Below are positions 47,531 through 56,452 of a stretch of 64,000 nucleotides of DNA, in pieces. Origin of the DNA: Tropicimonas marinistellae (GTDB lineage Bacteria; Pseudomonadota; Alphaproteobacteria; Rhodobacterales; Rhodobacteraceae); the NCBI RefSeq assembly GCF_001509585.1, contig NZ_LNCI01000014.1:40840-104839 (forward strand). Reading direction: 5' to 3'. Below the pieces are notes generated by a model. It was not told where the DNA came from. It saw only the letters and a program-made list of their open reading frames with translations, and did no database searches. How positions within the stretch are numbered: position 1 is the first letter of the stretch; the number at the start of each line of letters is the position of its first letter. The position numbers and the translations under genes are program-made.

Positions 47531-49367
47531 CGCGATAGACCTTGTCGTCGACGCTCAGGCCGAGCCGGTTGCCAAGCGCCAGGACCAGTCGTTCCGCGCC
47601 GCCAAGACTGGCCCGCTGTGCCAGAACCTCGCGTGCCAGTGCCGGTTCGTCGGTGATCAGCCCGTTCACGCCAAGGCTCAGCATGTGCGACATCGCCAGC
47701 GGGTCGTTGACCGTCCAGACATAGAGCGGCTTGCCGGCTTCGCGGGCGTTGCGGACGAGGTACGGTGTCGCCATAGCCATGTTCACGGCCAGGAAATCCG
47801 CCTCCAGCTCCCACAACCGGCCCACCGATTGCGCCGCCAGCAGGCCCACCGTCCAGTCCGGCCGCAATGCCTTCATCTTCTGGACGGCCTCGTATTTCAG
47901 GCTCATCGCCTCGACCTGATCCTCCATCCCGGTTTCGGCGACGATATCGGCGACCCGCTGCTCCAGCATCTCGTCGTGACCGTAGTATTTCAGCTCGATC
48001 AGAACCCCCGAGCCGCTGTCCTTGGCAAGCTCCAGCGCCTGTCGCAGCGTCGGGGTCCGCTCGCCGGAATACTCCGATCCGAACCAGCTGCCGATGTCGA
48101 TCTCCGCCAGCTCGTCCGATGTCGCGTCCCAGACCTTCAGGGGGTTGCCGGCGAGCTTCATGAAATCGCTGTCATGCACCACGATGACCTCGCCGTCGGC
48201 GCTCTCCTGAACATCGAGCTCCACCCAGGTCGCCTCGTCCTCGATCGCCAGCGCGAAGGAGGCCATGGTGTTCTCCGGCCGGAGCCCGGCGGCGCCACGG
48301 TGCGCGATGATGTCCACCTCGCCGTCCGCCCCCCGGCGTGCCGCCAGATCCACGCCGCCGCCGATCCCGAACACCGCCGCGACGACCAGCCCGACAAAGA
48401 GCGCCAGGCGCAGGGTCCCGCGTTCCTTCTCCACGTTGGGGGTGATCCCGGCGGTTCCGGGCCAGCCGGCCCGCTCCATCAGCAGGTCGGCCAGCGCGCC
48501 GGTGGTCAGCGTCGTCACCAGCAGGTTCAGCAGCGCCCAGATCCCCGCGAATACGAACAGGACGGCGGCAAGCCGCGTGAGGTTCAGGCCGATCGCGTCG
48601 GCGGCCAATCCGGCGCCGCCACTGACGATGGCGAAGGGCACCGCCACGGCGATCAGCGAAACGCCCGCCCAGACGAGCAGCGTCACGAAAAGGTCGAGCC
48701 GCTGGCCCGCCATGCGCCGCGCGCTCTCGCCGAAGCTGTCCCTCGGTGCGACGTCCTCGAACAGAACCAGCGGCAGGGCGACCGCCCACCCCATCAGGCT
48801 CCGGACGAGCAGGGCCAGCATCGCCAGCATCATCACGCCGATCAGGACCGCCGCCTGCACGAATTCCGGCGGATGCTCGGCAAGGTAATAGTTGATGTCG
48901 TACTCGGTCAGCCGGTGTTGCACGACAACAAGGGACAACAGCACGAAGGGCGCCACGATCGCCACGATCCGCAGCAACAGCCGCCAGGCGAAGCCGACGA
49001 TCCGGAAGAACTTCGGCACGATCGCCGCCACGCCCGCCTCGAACCGCCGTTGCCGGTTCCGCCGCGCGTCGAGCGCAATCGCCATCATGAAGGAGATATC
49101 GAGCACGTAGGTGCTCAGCAGCAGGCTTGCGACCACGAGGGCCGCCACGAAACCGACCGGAGACACCAGGAACATCGCGATGTCGAAATCCGACAGCGCC
49201 GGCTTTCCCGACAGGGCAATTGCCAGCCGCAACGTCAGCGCCAGCGCCGGCGCAAGGACCGCCGCCACCACGAGGCTGAACACGAGATGCGACAGCAGGA
49301 ACGGCCAGCGCAGCCGCCATGCCTCGTGAAACGCGTCACCAACGGCCCGCAGGGGCATGTTCAACAT
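47517..49367 (-). CDS. Membrane glycerophosphodiester phosphodiesterase
   Basis: The N-terminal 320 residues form a membrane domain with about six hydrophobic segments (GPDPase membrane domain). The C-terminal GDPD TIM barrel has the signature AHRGAAGLRPENTMASF, then VELDVQESADGEVIVVHD and IELKYYG, and ends with YVWTVNDPLAM. It hydrolyses glycerophosphodiesters to glycerol-3-phosphate and an alcohol, probably facing the periplasm. I prefer ATG 49367 because GGAGAG lies 4 bases upstream; ATG 49394 has no such site. It is followed by the PLA2-like gene with a 14-base overlap. Confidence 0.92.
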   Translation of the reverse strand: MLNMPLRAVGDAFHEAWRLRWPFLLSHLVFSLVVAAVLAPALALTLRLAIALSGKPALSDFDIAMFLVSPVGFVAALVVASLLLSTYVLDISFMMAIALDARRNRQRRFEAGVAAIVPKFFRIVGFAWRLLLRIVAIVAPFVLLSLVVVQHRLTEYDINYYLAEHPPEFVQAAVLIGVMMLAMLALLVRSLMGWAVALPLVLFEDVAPRDSFGESARRMAGQRLDLFVTLLVWAGVSLIAVAVPFAIVSGGAGLAADAIGLNLTRLAAVLFVFAGIWALLNLLVTTLTTGALADLLMERAGWPGTAGITPNVEKERGTLRLALFVGLVVAAVFGIGGGVDLAARRGADGEVDIIAHRGAAGLRPENTMASFALAIEDEATWVELDVQESADGEVIVVHDSDFMKLAGNPLKVWDATSDELAEIDIGSWFGSEYSGERTPTLRQALELAKDSGSGVLIELKYYGHDEMLEQRVADIVAETGMEDQVEAMSLKYEAVQKMKALRPDWTVGLLAAQSVGRLWELEADFLAVNMAMATPYLVRNAREAGKPLYVWTVNDPLAMSHMLSLGVNGLITDEPALAREVLAQRASLGGAERLVLALGNRLGLSVDDKVYRDGSP

Positions 49368-49542
49368 GAGACTCTCCGACTGCTTCGCGCTCATTTATAA
49401 CGCGTTGATTGCAGCCGGATAGCCCCGCAATCCCCGCCGGCCGCGGGTCGGGCGCCCACCGTTTGGCGAAAATCGACCGCGCCGGGCGGCATTCACCCCG
49501 GGTCCGGGCGGGATTTGGGGCCGTTCTCGGGACGGCACCCCG

Positions 49543-49576
49543 AAAAGGCAAAGGGCGGCCACGCGGACCGCCCTTT
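49543..49576 (-). terminator. Intrinsic terminator after rpmD
   Basis: On the minus strand a 9-bp stem AAAGGGCGG / CCGCCCTTT is followed by TGCCTTTTCG. It starts 23 bases past rpmD and ends the rpmC-to-rpmD block before the GDPD gene. Confidence 0.82.
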
Positions 49577-49598
49577 CCAATACTACGAAGACAGGGGC

Positions 49599-49787
49599 TC
49601 AGCCCTTCTCTTCGACGATCTCCACCAGATGCGGGATCTTGTTGACCATGCCGCGGATCGCGGGCGTGTCTTCGAGTTCGCGCGTCTTGTGCATCTTGTT
49701 GAGCCCCAGGCCGATCAGCGTCTTGCGCTGGATCTCGGGGCGGCGGATCGGCGAGCCGATCTGCTTCACGACGATGGTTTTTGCCAT
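49599..49787 (-). CDS. rpmD: 50S ribosomal protein L30
   Basis: This 62-aa short bacterial L30 begins [20 protein letters not shown] and contains [20 protein letters not shown]. It follows rpsE by 12 bases and is the last gene of its block, with a terminator behind it. Normally rplO would come next. Confidence 0.97.
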   Translation of the reverse strand: MAKTIVVKQIGSPIRRPEIQRKTLIGLGLNKMHKTRELEDTPAIRGMVNKIPHLVEIVEEKG

Positions 49788-49799
49788 GTCTCCGTCTCC

Positions 49800-50387
49800 T
49801 TACGCTTCGGCCGGGGCTTCGGCCGGCGCTTCCGCAGCGGCAGGGGCCTCTTCCGGCTTCTTCAGGATGTCGGCCACCTTCTTGCCGCGGCGCTGCGCGA
49901 CCATGCGGGGGCTCGATTCCTTCTTCAGACCGTCCAGGGTGGCGCGGATCATGTTGTAGGGGTTCTGCGTGCCAATGGATTTGGCGACGACGTCATGAAC
50001 GCCCAGCATCTCGAAAACGGCACGCATCGGACCACCGGCGATGATACCGGTACCTTGCGGGGCGGTCCGCATCACGACGCGGCCAGCACCGTGGCGACCC
50101 TCGATATCGTGGTGCAGCGTGCGGCCTTCGCGCAGCGGCACGCGGATCATCTGGCGCTTGGCTTGCTCGGTGGCCTTGCGGATGGCCTCGGGGACCTCCT
50201 TGGCCTTGCCCTTGCCAAAGCCGACGCGGCCCTTCTGGTCGCCAACGACCACGAGCGCGGCAAAGCCGAAGCGCTTACCGCCCTTGACGGTCTTGCTGAC
50301 GCGGTTGATCGCAACCAGGCGATCGGCGAATTCGGGGGTTTCGTCGCGGTCGCGGCGGTTGCCCCGGCGGTTTTCACGTTCTGCCAT
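49800..50387 (-). CDS. rpsE: 30S ribosomal protein S5
   Basis: S5 helps translational accuracy. The dsRBD-like N-terminal part includes [20 protein letters not shown] and [15 protein letters not shown]; the C-terminal domain contains [19 protein letters not shown]. At 195 aa it is longer than E. coli S5 (167) because of a Pro/Ala/Glu tail ([11 protein letters not shown]) and an Arg-rich N-terminus. It lies between rplR and rpmD. Confidence 0.98.
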   Translation of the reverse strand: MAERENRRGNRRDRDETPEFADRLVAINRVSKTVKGGKRFGFAALVVVGDQKGRVGFGKGKAKEVPEAIRKATEQAKRQMIRVPLREGRTLHHDIEGRHGAGRVVMRTAPQGTGIIAGGPMRAVFEMLGVHDVVAKSIGTQNPYNMIRATLDGLKKESSPRMVAQRRGKKVADILKKPEEAPAAAEAPAEAPAEA

Positions 50388-50509
50388 TCGGCATTCCTTC
50401 TCTCATGGCCCAGTCCGTGTTGGCTTCGGCCTTCGTTTGCTCAATCCTGGTGAGCCCCGCATGCGGCGCCCCCGGATCATCGGGGCGGCCCGGGGGCCGC
50501 CCACAGGGT

Positions 50510-50869
50510 TCAGAACTTCAGACCACCTTCGCGCGCGGCGTCGGCCAGGGCCTTCACCTTGCCGTGGAAGAGGAAGCCGCCGCGGTCGAAGTAGCACTCC
50601 TCGACGCCGGCCTTCTTCGCGCGTTCGGCAAGCGCGGAGCCAACCTTGGCGGCGGCTTCCACGTTGTTCTTGCCGACGACGCCGAGGTCCTTCTCCAGCG
50701 TGGAGGCGGCCGCGAGGGTCTTGCCCTGCACGTCGTCGATCAGCTGCGCGCTGATGTTCTTGCCCGAGCGGTGCACCGAAAGGCGCAGCTTGCCCGGGTT
50801 GGTCTTGCGAAGTTTGTTCCGGACGCGCAGGCGGCGCTTGAGGAACAGGTCCCGTTTGCTGTTTGCCAT
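50510..50869 (-). CDS. rplR: 50S ribosomal protein L18
   Basis: L18 binds 5S rRNA. The 119-aa protein has the basic N-terminus [40 protein letters not shown] and ends [20 protein letters not shown]. Between it and rpsE lie 122 bases of non-coding sequence, slightly more than elsewhere in the block. Confidence 0.98.
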   Translation of the reverse strand: MANSKRDLFLKRRLRVRNKLRKTNPGKLRLSVHRSGKNISAQLIDDVQGKTLAAASTLEKDLGVVGKNNVEAAAKVGSALAERAKKAGVEECYFDRGGFLFHGKVKALADAAREGGLKF

Positions 50870-50880
50870 CTATCTCGTCC

Positions 50881-51414
50881 TTACTTCTTCTTGCCTTCCT
50901 TGCGGAAGATGAACTCGCCCTTGTAGCGGATGCCCTTGCCCTTGTAGGGCTCCGGCCGGCGCCAGTCGCGAATGTTCGCGGCCACCTGGCCCACGAGCTG
51001 CGCATCGCTGCCTTCGACGACGATTTCCGTCTGCTTCGGGCAGGTGACGGTCACACCGTCGGGGATCGGGAAGTCGACGTCGTGGCTGAGGCCGAGGTTC
51101 AGCTTGAGCGTGTTGCCCTGCATCTGAGCCCGGTAACCCACACCCTGGATCTCCAGCTCCTTCTTGAAGCCTTCGGTGACACCGGTGACGAGGTTCCCGA
51201 CCATCGTGCGGGACATGCCCCACTGCTGGCGGGCGCGCTTCGACTTGCCGCGCGGGTCCACGCTCACCTGGTTGTCCTCGACCGTCAGGGTGACGTCGTC
51301 GGTGGCGGTGAAGCTCAGGGTGCCTTTCGGCCCCTTCACCTCGATGGTCTGGCCGGAGAGGGACGCGGAAACGCCCGACGGCAGCTCGACCGGTTTCTTA
51401 CCAATACGAGACAT
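50881..51414 (-). CDS. rplF: 50S ribosomal protein L6
   Basis: The 177-aa L6 has two similar alpha/beta domains. Typical stretches are [34 protein letters not shown] and the C-terminal [18 protein letters not shown] region (here [19 protein letters not shown]). It lies 12 bases from its neighbours rpsH and rplR. Confidence 0.98.
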   Translation of the reverse strand: MSRIGKKPVELPSGVSASLSGQTIEVKGPKGTLSFTATDDVTLTVEDNQVSVDPRGKSKRARQQWGMSRTMVGNLVTGVTEGFKKELEIQGVGYRAQMQGNTLKLNLGLSHDVDFPIPDGVTVTCPKQTEIVVEGSDAQLVGQVAANIRDWRRPEPYKGKGIRYKGEFIFRKEGKKK

Positions 51415-51426
51415 GTGTCACCCTCC

Positions 51427-51816
51427 TTAGAAGACGGTGCAGAGAACTTCGCCGCCAACATTGTTGGAGCGAGCCGCTGCATCCGACATCACGCCCTTGG
51501 ACGTGGAGACGATGGAAACACCCAGGCCCTGACGGACCGACGGGATGTCGTTCACGCTCATGTACACGCGGCGGCCGGGCTTGGAAACGCGCTTAAGTTC
51601 GCGAATGACCGGGGTGCCGTCGAAGTACTTCAGCGAGATTTCGATTTCGGGGTGCTGAGTATCCGCAACCTTCTCGTAGCCGCGGATGTAGCCCTCGTCG
51701 GCCAGCACATCCAGAACCCAGGCACGAAGCTTGGAGGCCGGTGTACGGACGGTGGACTTGCCGCGCATCTGAGCGTTGCGGATGCGGGTCAGCATATCAC
51801 CAAGAGGATCGTTCAT
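51427..51816 (-). CDS. rpsH: 30S ribosomal protein S8
   Basis: This 129-aa S8 begins [20 protein letters not shown] and ends with [20 protein letters not shown]. In E. coli S8 binds a site in the spc mRNA near rplE and represses translation of the operon; whether a similar site exists here cannot be told by eye. It lies 12 bases from both neighbours. Confidence 0.98.
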   Translation of the reverse strand: MNDPLGDMLTRIRNAQMRGKSTVRTPASKLRAWVLDVLADEGYIRGYEKVADTQHPEIEISLKYFDGTPVIRELKRVSKPGRRVYMSVNDIPSVRQGLGVSIVSTSKGVMSDAAARSNNVGGEVLCTVF

Positions 51817-51828
51817 GTGTTCTCCTCC

Positions 51829-52134
51829 TTACCAGCTCGACTTGACCATGCCGGGGATCTGCCCTTCGGAGGCAAGGTCCCGCAGCGCGATCCGCGACAT
51901 CTTCAGCTTGCGGTAATACGCCTTGGGGCGGCCCGAGAGCTGGCAACGGTTGTGAAGGCGGGTGGCCGAGGAATTGCGGGGCAGCTTGGCCAGCTTCAGC
52001 CGGGCCTTGAACCGCTCTTCCATCGGGCGCTCTTCGTCATTCGCGATTTCCTTCAGCGCGGCGCGCTTGGCGGCGTATTGCTCGACAAGCTTCTGGCGCT
52101 TCTTCTCGCGTTCGATCATGGATTTCTTAGCCAT
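51829..52134 (-). CDS. rpsN: 30S ribosomal protein S14 (zinc-free form)
   Basis: The 101-aa protein is the long S14 without the CxxC zinc ribbon. It begins [20 protein letters not shown] and contains [20 protein letters not shown] and [20 protein letters not shown]. It lies between rplE and rpsH with about 12-base gaps. Confidence 0.98.
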   Translation of the reverse strand: MAKKSMIEREKKRQKLVEQYAAKRAALKEIANDEERPMEERFKARLKLAKLPRNSSATRLHNRCQLSGRPKAYYRKLKMSRIALRDLASEGQIPGMVKSSW

Positions 52135-52148
52135 AGGTCCGGATCCCC

Positions 52149-52709
52149 TCAGCTGTTGAACGGCATGTTGAAATGCTTCAACAGCGCCTTGGCTTCCGCG
52201 TCGGTCGGCGCGGTGGTGCAGATAACGATGTCCAGCCCCCAGGCTTCATCGACCTTGTCGAAGTCGATCTCGGGGAAGACGATGTGTTCCTTGAGCCCCA
52301 TGGCGTAGTTGCCACGGCCATCGAAGGACTTGCCGGAAACGCCGCGGAAGTCGCGGACGCGGGGCAGCGCGATGGTGATCAGGCGGTCGAGGAATTCGTA
52401 CATCCGGTCGCCACGCAGGGTCACCTTGGAGCCGAGCGGCATGCCTTCGCGGACGCGGAAGGTCGCGATCGACTTCTTGGCCTTGGTGATCACGGCCTGC
52501 TGGCCGGCGATGGCGGTCAGGTCATCCGCGGCCGACTTGGCCTTCTTGGAATCCTTCACGGCCTCGGTGCCGGCACCGATGTTCAGAACGATCTTCTCCA
52601 GCTTGGGGATCTGCATATCGTTCTTGTAGGAGAACTCTTCCTTCAGGGCCGGACGGATCGTGCCGTTGTAATGGGCCTTCAGGCGCGGGGTGTAATCGGC
52701 GTCGAGCAT
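52149..52709 (-). CDS. rplE: 50S ribosomal protein L5
   Basis: L5 binds 5S rRNA and bridges to S13. The 186-aa protein has [40 protein letters not shown] and [20 protein letters not shown]. The start codon overlaps the last base of the rplX stop. Confidence 0.98.
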   Translation of the reverse strand: MLDADYTPRLKAHYNGTIRPALKEEFSYKNDMQIPKLEKIVLNIGAGTEAVKDSKKAKSAADDLTAIAGQQAVITKAKKSIATFRVREGMPLGSKVTLRGDRMYEFLDRLITIALPRVRDFRGVSGKSFDGRGNYAMGLKEHIVFPEIDFDKVDEAWGLDIVICTTAPTDAEAKALLKHFNMPFNS

Positions 52710-53014
52710 CAGATCGCGTCTCCCGTGGTCTTGGCGAAGCGGACCTTCTTGCCGTCTTCCTCGCGGAAGCCGACGCGGCTCGGTTTGCCATTGGCGTCGA
52801 CGATAGCCAGGTTGCTCAGGTCGATCGGCATGGCCTTGGCCATGCGGCCACCCTGGGAGGCCTGGGTCTGGCGCTGGTGGCGCACGGCGATGTTGATGCC
52901 GCCCACGACGGCCTTGCCGGCCTTCGGGTCGACCGTCTCGATCTCGCCGGTCTTGCCCTTGTCCTTGCCGGCAAGGACGATGACCTTGTCACCTTTGCGG
53001 AGTTTGGCAGCCAT
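52709..53014 (-). CDS. rplX: 50S ribosomal protein L24
   Basis: The 101-aa L24 has the KOW motif in [20 protein letters not shown], followed by [20 protein letters not shown]. It assists early folding of 23S rRNA. It overlaps by one base with both rplN and rplE, so the three are translationally coupled. Confidence 0.98.
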   Translation of the reverse strand: MAAKLRKGDKVIVLAGKDKGKTGEIETVDPKAGKAVVGGINIAVRHQRQTQASQGGRMAKAMPIDLSNLAIVDANGKPSRVGFREEDGKKVRFAKTTGDAI

Positions 53015-53382
53015 CAGAGCACCTCCGGGGCGAGCGAGATGATCTTCATGAAGTTCTTCGCACGCAGCTCGCGAACCACCGGCCCGAAGATACGGGTGCC
53101 GATCGGCTCGTTGTTGTTGTTGAGAATGACGGCGGCGTTGCGGTCGAAACGAATGGCGGTGCCATCCTCCCGACGCACTTCCTTGGCGGTCCGGACGACG
53201 ACGGCCTTGCGCACGTCACCCTTCTTCACGCGGCCACGCGGGATGGCTTCCTTGACCGACACCACGATGATGTCGCCCACGGAGGCGTATTTCCGCTTCG
53301 AGCCGCCGAGGACCTTGATGCACTGAACCCGGCGCGCACCGGAGTTGTCAGCGACATCCAGATTGGTCTGCATCTGGATCAT
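53014..53382 (-). CDS. rplN: 50S ribosomal protein L14
   Basis: The 122-aa L14 includes [40 protein letters not shown] and [16 protein letters not shown] 53382 (MIQMQTNL) is the standard start. It follows rpsQ by 77 bases. Confidence 0.98.
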
Positions 53383-53459
53383 GAGGTTTCTCCCGACCTG
53401 TGAGGGGTGTTCTGGTTCTTCCCCCCAGGGTTTCGATCAAACCGGGTGTGGTTTGGCTG

Positions 53460-53690
53460 TTAGGCCGTCACCACCTCCCAGCGCTTGGTCTTCGAGATCG
53501 GCGCACATTCCTGGATACGGACGGTGTCGCCAACCTTGAACTCGTTCTTCGGGTCGTGGGCCCGGTACTTCTTGGAGCTCCGCACGGTCTTGTGCAGCAG
53601 CGGGTGCTTGTAGCGGCGCTCCACCAGAACGGTCACGGTCTGCTCGTTCTGGTCGCTGGTCACGGTGCCTTGAAGGATACGCTTGGGCAT
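53460..53690 (-). CDS. rpsQ: 30S ribosomal protein S17
   Basis: The 76-aa S17 begins [20 protein letters not shown] and includes [19 protein letters not shown]. The start is ATG 53690; the longer frame upstream overlaps rpmC in another frame and is not used. It starts 5 bases after the rpmC stop. Confidence 0.98.
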   Translation of the reverse strand: MPKRILQGTVTSDQNEQTVTVLVERRYKHPLLHKTVRSSKKYRAHDPKNEFKVGDTVRIQECAPISKTKRWEVVTA

Positions 53691-53695
53691 GTCTC

Positions 53696-53914
53696 TCAGG
53701 CCTCCGCTTCGTTGCTGGTCGCGGCCGCGGCCGCCTTTTCGTTCAGAACCGTCTTCACACGGGCCACGTCGCGGCGGACCTGGCGCATGCGCGCGGTGTT
53801 TTCCATGGCGCCGGTGGCCTGCTGAAAGCGCAGGTTGAAGGCTTCTTTCTTCAGATCGGTCAGTTTCTCGCGGAGCTGGTCCGGAGTCTGATCGCGAAGT
53901 TCGGTGGCGTTCAT
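53696..53914 (-). CDS. rpmC: 50S ribosomal protein L29
   Basis: The 72-aa L29 has the helical hairpin [20 protein letters not shown] and [20 protein letters not shown]. It ends with an Ala/Glu tail ([14 protein letters not shown]). I chose ATG 53914, preceded by AAGGAAA, over ATG 53932. It is the first gene of its block and lies 2.5 kb from rplP, normally its direct neighbour. Confidence 0.97.
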   Translation of the reverse strand: MNATELRDQTPDQLREKLTDLKKEAFNLRFQQATGAMENTARMRQVRRDVARVKTVLNEKAAAAATSNEAEA

Positions 53915-54155
53915 CGCCATTTCCTTTCTCAAAACGCCAGTGAGCCCCCGGATAGGTCAGGGTCACTCGGGATCCTGGCGGATGATTAGACGTCACAACA
54001 CACGAATCCCGTCCCCGGGCCGCGTGAGATGCCGCTCTATAAGGGTGAGTCTGTGAAAGGGCAAGGAAAAAAGGCCGACGCACCCACGCCGCCCGTTCGA
54101 TGTATCGCGTGACCTTTTGCGTCGCGGCAAACCTCGCGCGATGTCCGGAGTGGTC

Positions 54156-54455
54156 TTAATCTGTCTTGAACAGTCGCGGCTTGAACCAAACGACAAGTTC
54201 GTCAAACCCTACGCTCCCATCGGCTACCGCCACAACCAGATCGTCCACTGGCCAGTCGTCCGGGATTCCGAGTTCATACCCGCTGCGGCCAATCAAGATT
54301 TCGACCAGAAGCCAAGCGGTCCGCTTGTTCCCATCCACGAACCCATGGTTCTTTACCATCGAATGCAGGAGCGCCGCACATTTCCTTGCAATCGGCCTGT
54401 GGTACCCGGAGTAAGGCCGCTCGATGGCGGACTCGATCAAGCCAATGTCGTTCAC
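54156..54455 (-). CDS. doc: Fic/Doc-type toxin (death-on-curing), start unresolved
   Basis: The protein has the Fic/Doc fold motif HGFVDGNKRTA (His37 to Arg45 of the GTG start). Lys in GNK rather than Gly in GNG marks the Doc subgroup, whose P1 member phosphorylates EF-Tu. GTG 54455 has no ribosome-binding site. Family-like residues continue upstream in frame (AHDEALHYGGLDG) to the TAG at 54528-54530, yet no ATG, GTG or TTG occurs there; only CTG 54512 might serve. That TAG is the stop of the small upstream gene, in the same frame. The toxin may start at a rare codon, arise by stop readthrough, or be 5'-damaged. Confidence 0.82.
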   Translation of the reverse strand: MNDIGLIESAIERPYSGYHRPIARKCAALLHSMVKNHGFVDGNKRTAWLLVEILIGRSGYELGIPDDWPVDDLVVAVADGSVGFDELVVWFKPRLFKTD

Positions 54456-54527
54456 GCCGTCGAGACCGCCATAATGCAGCGCCTCGTCATGGGCCGTGAA
54501 TGCGTCTGCCAGTTTATCCGGTAGTGA

Positions 54528-54704
54528 CTAGCGATTGGCCAATCTCGTCAAGGCGGAGCTACGCTTCGAAGATGCCGTCTTGGCCGTCTCCCGGGATTTT
54601 GGCGAAGCCTTGGACACACCTTTGCGGGTCGTCACTTCAACAACTCGTCCCGTCTTCGCGTTCCGCGTAACAGTGCCGCCCTTGATTGTCGTGTTCTTCG
54701 CCAT
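54528..54704 (-). CDS. Small basic protein, putative antitoxin of the Doc-like toxin
   Basis: This is a 58-aa Lys/Thr/Arg-rich protein (MAKNTTIKGGTVTRNAKTGR at the N-terminus, SSALTRLANR at the end). ATG 54704 has a good AGGAG site 8 bases upstream. It shows no Phd domain that I recognise. The antitoxin role is inferred only from its size and position directly upstream of the Doc-like gene, with its stop in the same frame as the toxin. Confidence 0.55.
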   Translation of the reverse strand: MAKNTTIKGGTVTRNAKTGRVVEVTTRKGVSKASPKSRETAKTASSKRSSALTRLANR

Positions 54705-54899
54705 GCGCCGATCTCCTATAGCGCCACATATAGTCGCGTAGGCTAAGCTCACAAAGAGTAATGCGTCCCAATCTGGGCATCTAGCGCGTTCGGAACGCAC
54801 ATCAGCCGGTCACCATACCGACGTCTGGCCTCCATTCCAACCCGCCCGACCGGGAGCAATACTGGCGCACCGTCCGGCCACAAGCGCCAGACGATCTCG

Positions 54900-55127
54900 T
54901 CAGACGAAATGCGCTTCCTGGAATACGTGGTCGACGATGTCTTCCCGGAAGATACCGAGTTCTTCCAGTTCCGCGTCGGTCTTCGCCTCGAGTTCGCGCA
55001 CCTGCGCAAGGCGCTGCTCGCGTACCGCGTCGGGCACCAGCTCCGAGCATACGTCGGAGTAATAGCGCACCACCCGCAGGCGGGCCTCGTTCTCGGCTTC
55101 GACGGAATCCTGGGATTGAAGGATCAT
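54900..55127 (-). CDS. Small conserved-type protein with DUF1127-like C-terminal motif
   Basis: This 75-aa protein starts at ATG 55127 (MILQSQDSVEAENEARLRVV), with a GAGGTCAAGAG stretch upstream. The C-terminal half AKTDAELEELGIFREDIVDH resembles the YjiS/DUF1127 pattern (L-x-D-I/L-G-x-x-x-x-D-I). DUF1127 proteins are small and some affect RNA or phosphate metabolism; no function is assigned. It lies between the TA-like pair and a 2OG oxygenase gene, all leftward. Confidence 0.68.
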   Translation of the reverse strand: MILQSQDSVEAENEARLRVVRYYSDVCSELVPDAVREQRLAQVRELEAKTDAELEELGIFREDIVDHVFQEAHFV

Positions 55128-55249
55128 CTCTTGACCTCGCGGTTTGGATTGGGGCCTTCCAACACCTCCGGTCATAGAACCGTCACCCGCGGCGTGCCAG
55201 CGCGCGGAGCGCATTCCCGCAATGCAAAGACTTCAAACGACGATGCGCG

Positions 55250-55870
55250 TCACGCCCAGGCGTAGTTGAAGCTCACGCTGATTCGCTCGTCATCCGACAT
55301 GTTCATCGGCACCTCGTGACGCAGCCAGCTCTCCCAGAGCAGCACCTCGCCCACCGCCGGCTTCATGTAGATGAAGGTCTGCAACTCGCGCCGCGCGTTC
55401 TTCTTGCGCGCCGGGGCGGCCATCATCCGGCCCGACCGCGGGTCCTCCAGCTTCAGCGCACTCGCGCCCTCGGGCATGGCGACATAGGTGGTGCCGCTGA
55501 TCACGCTGTGCGGATGGATGTGGGAGGCATGGGTGCCGCCCTCGGGCAGGATATTGATCCACAGATCTTCCAGCTTCAGCTCCCGCCCGTCGAGGTCAAA
55601 CTCCAGATCCTCAGCGAATGCGGCGACATGGGCATCCAGCGCGTCCTTCAGATCGGCAAAGATCGGGAACCGCCAGGGCAGGTCCGTCAGCGAGGCATAA
55701 GAGGTATAGCCGGGATATCCCACCTCCGCGCACCAGCGCTGCCCGGCCTCGTCATCCTCGGCAATGACGAGACAGGAATTTTCAAGTTCCGCGGGGTCGA
55801 TGGGCTTGCCCTGCTCCTTGAGCGCGGCGCGGTAGAGACGGGTGACGAAGAGGGAGTCTATCTGTGGCAT
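55250..55870 (-). CDS. Putative 2OG-Fe(II) oxygenase, TIGR02466-like
   Basis: The 206-aa protein matches the pattern of the TIGR02466/2OG-FeII_Oxy_5 group. HASHIHPHSVISGTTYV carries His117, His119 and His121, LEDPRSG follows, and the C-terminal block has His185 (SWLRHEVP) and Arg196 (DDERISVSFNYAW). These are the expected iron and 2-oxoglutarate ligands. Substrate is unknown. It is the first gene after rplP and its terminator; since L16 is hydroxylated by a 2OG oxygenase in E. coli, a ribosomal protein target is a hypothesis worth testing. Confidence 0.8.
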   Translation of the reverse strand: MPQIDSLFVTRLYRAALKEQGKPIDPAELENSCLVIAEDDEAGQRWCAEVGYPGYTSYASLTDLPWRFPIFADLKDALDAHVAAFAEDLEFDLDGRELKLEDLWINILPEGGTHASHIHPHSVISGTTYVAMPEGASALKLEDPRSGRMMAAPARKKNARRELQTFIYMKPAVGEVLLWESWLRHEVPMNMSDDERISVSFNYAWA

Positions 55871-56452
55871 GGCGGTCTCTTAGCGCAGCCCTGACGAAAG
55901 GACGAGGCGTATCGGCCGACAACCGGCAGCAAATCTTCGACGCGCGGAAACGGCGCTCACCGTGACGTAGAGGTCGACTTCCTGCGCATTGCTGCCGTTG
56001 GAGAAAAACACCCTGGCACGGAATCAAGGCAAAGCCGCCGTGCCAGCGCCGGCCCGTTCCGGCGGGCTGGCGCTCTCTCGACGCAAGTGCTCCAGTCTGA
56101 TCTTCTCCGGATCGTCACGATAAATCGCGTGGAACGACCGTTGCGGCGCCATCCCACGGGCCGGCACCGGCACGGCTCTCGTATGTGCGTGTTGCCGACG
56201 CAGCCAACGACCGCTCCGTCGCCAAGCTCGTATTTGTGCATCACAGCAGAAATCAAAAGTCTGGGATCTGAGCGACCATACGGTCAAACCGGAGGAATGA
56301 CCGGAGCTTCGGCAAACCGGCCAAACATCACCGTCTCCGTACACCGACAATAGGAAAACCCCCGCTGCTCGCAGCGGGGGTTTTCCATATTCTGCGGCTG
56401 ACGGTCCGCGGAAATCCTCGATCTCCGCGAAACTGCAGGCGTTCGGTAGGAC
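55871..56452. other. Non-coding gap between 2OG oxygenase gene and rplP
   Basis: The 582 bases contain the rplP terminator at 56353-56386. The remaining roughly 480 bases show no convincing gene. The phrase GCAGAAATCAAAAGTCTG (56246-56263) resembles one near 8966 and may belong to a dispersed intergenic repeat. Confidence 0.45.
56353..56386. terminator. Perfect bidirectional terminator after rplP
   Basis: A 16-bp perfect stem, GGAAAACCCCCGCTGC with GCAGCGGGGGTTTTCC, has only a TC loop. U-rich arms serve both directions. It lies 66 bases beyond the rplP stop and closes the rplB-to-rplP block. Confidence 0.92.

Noticed and set aside
47268..49400. 710-codon plus-strand frame
   Set aside because: It is antisense to the GDPD gene and rich in Arg, Gln and His repeats; no motif is present.
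56087..56353. 88-codon plus-strand frame in the gap next to rplP
   Set aside because: Poor codon pattern, no ribosome-binding site, ends at the terminator stem, and no motif.
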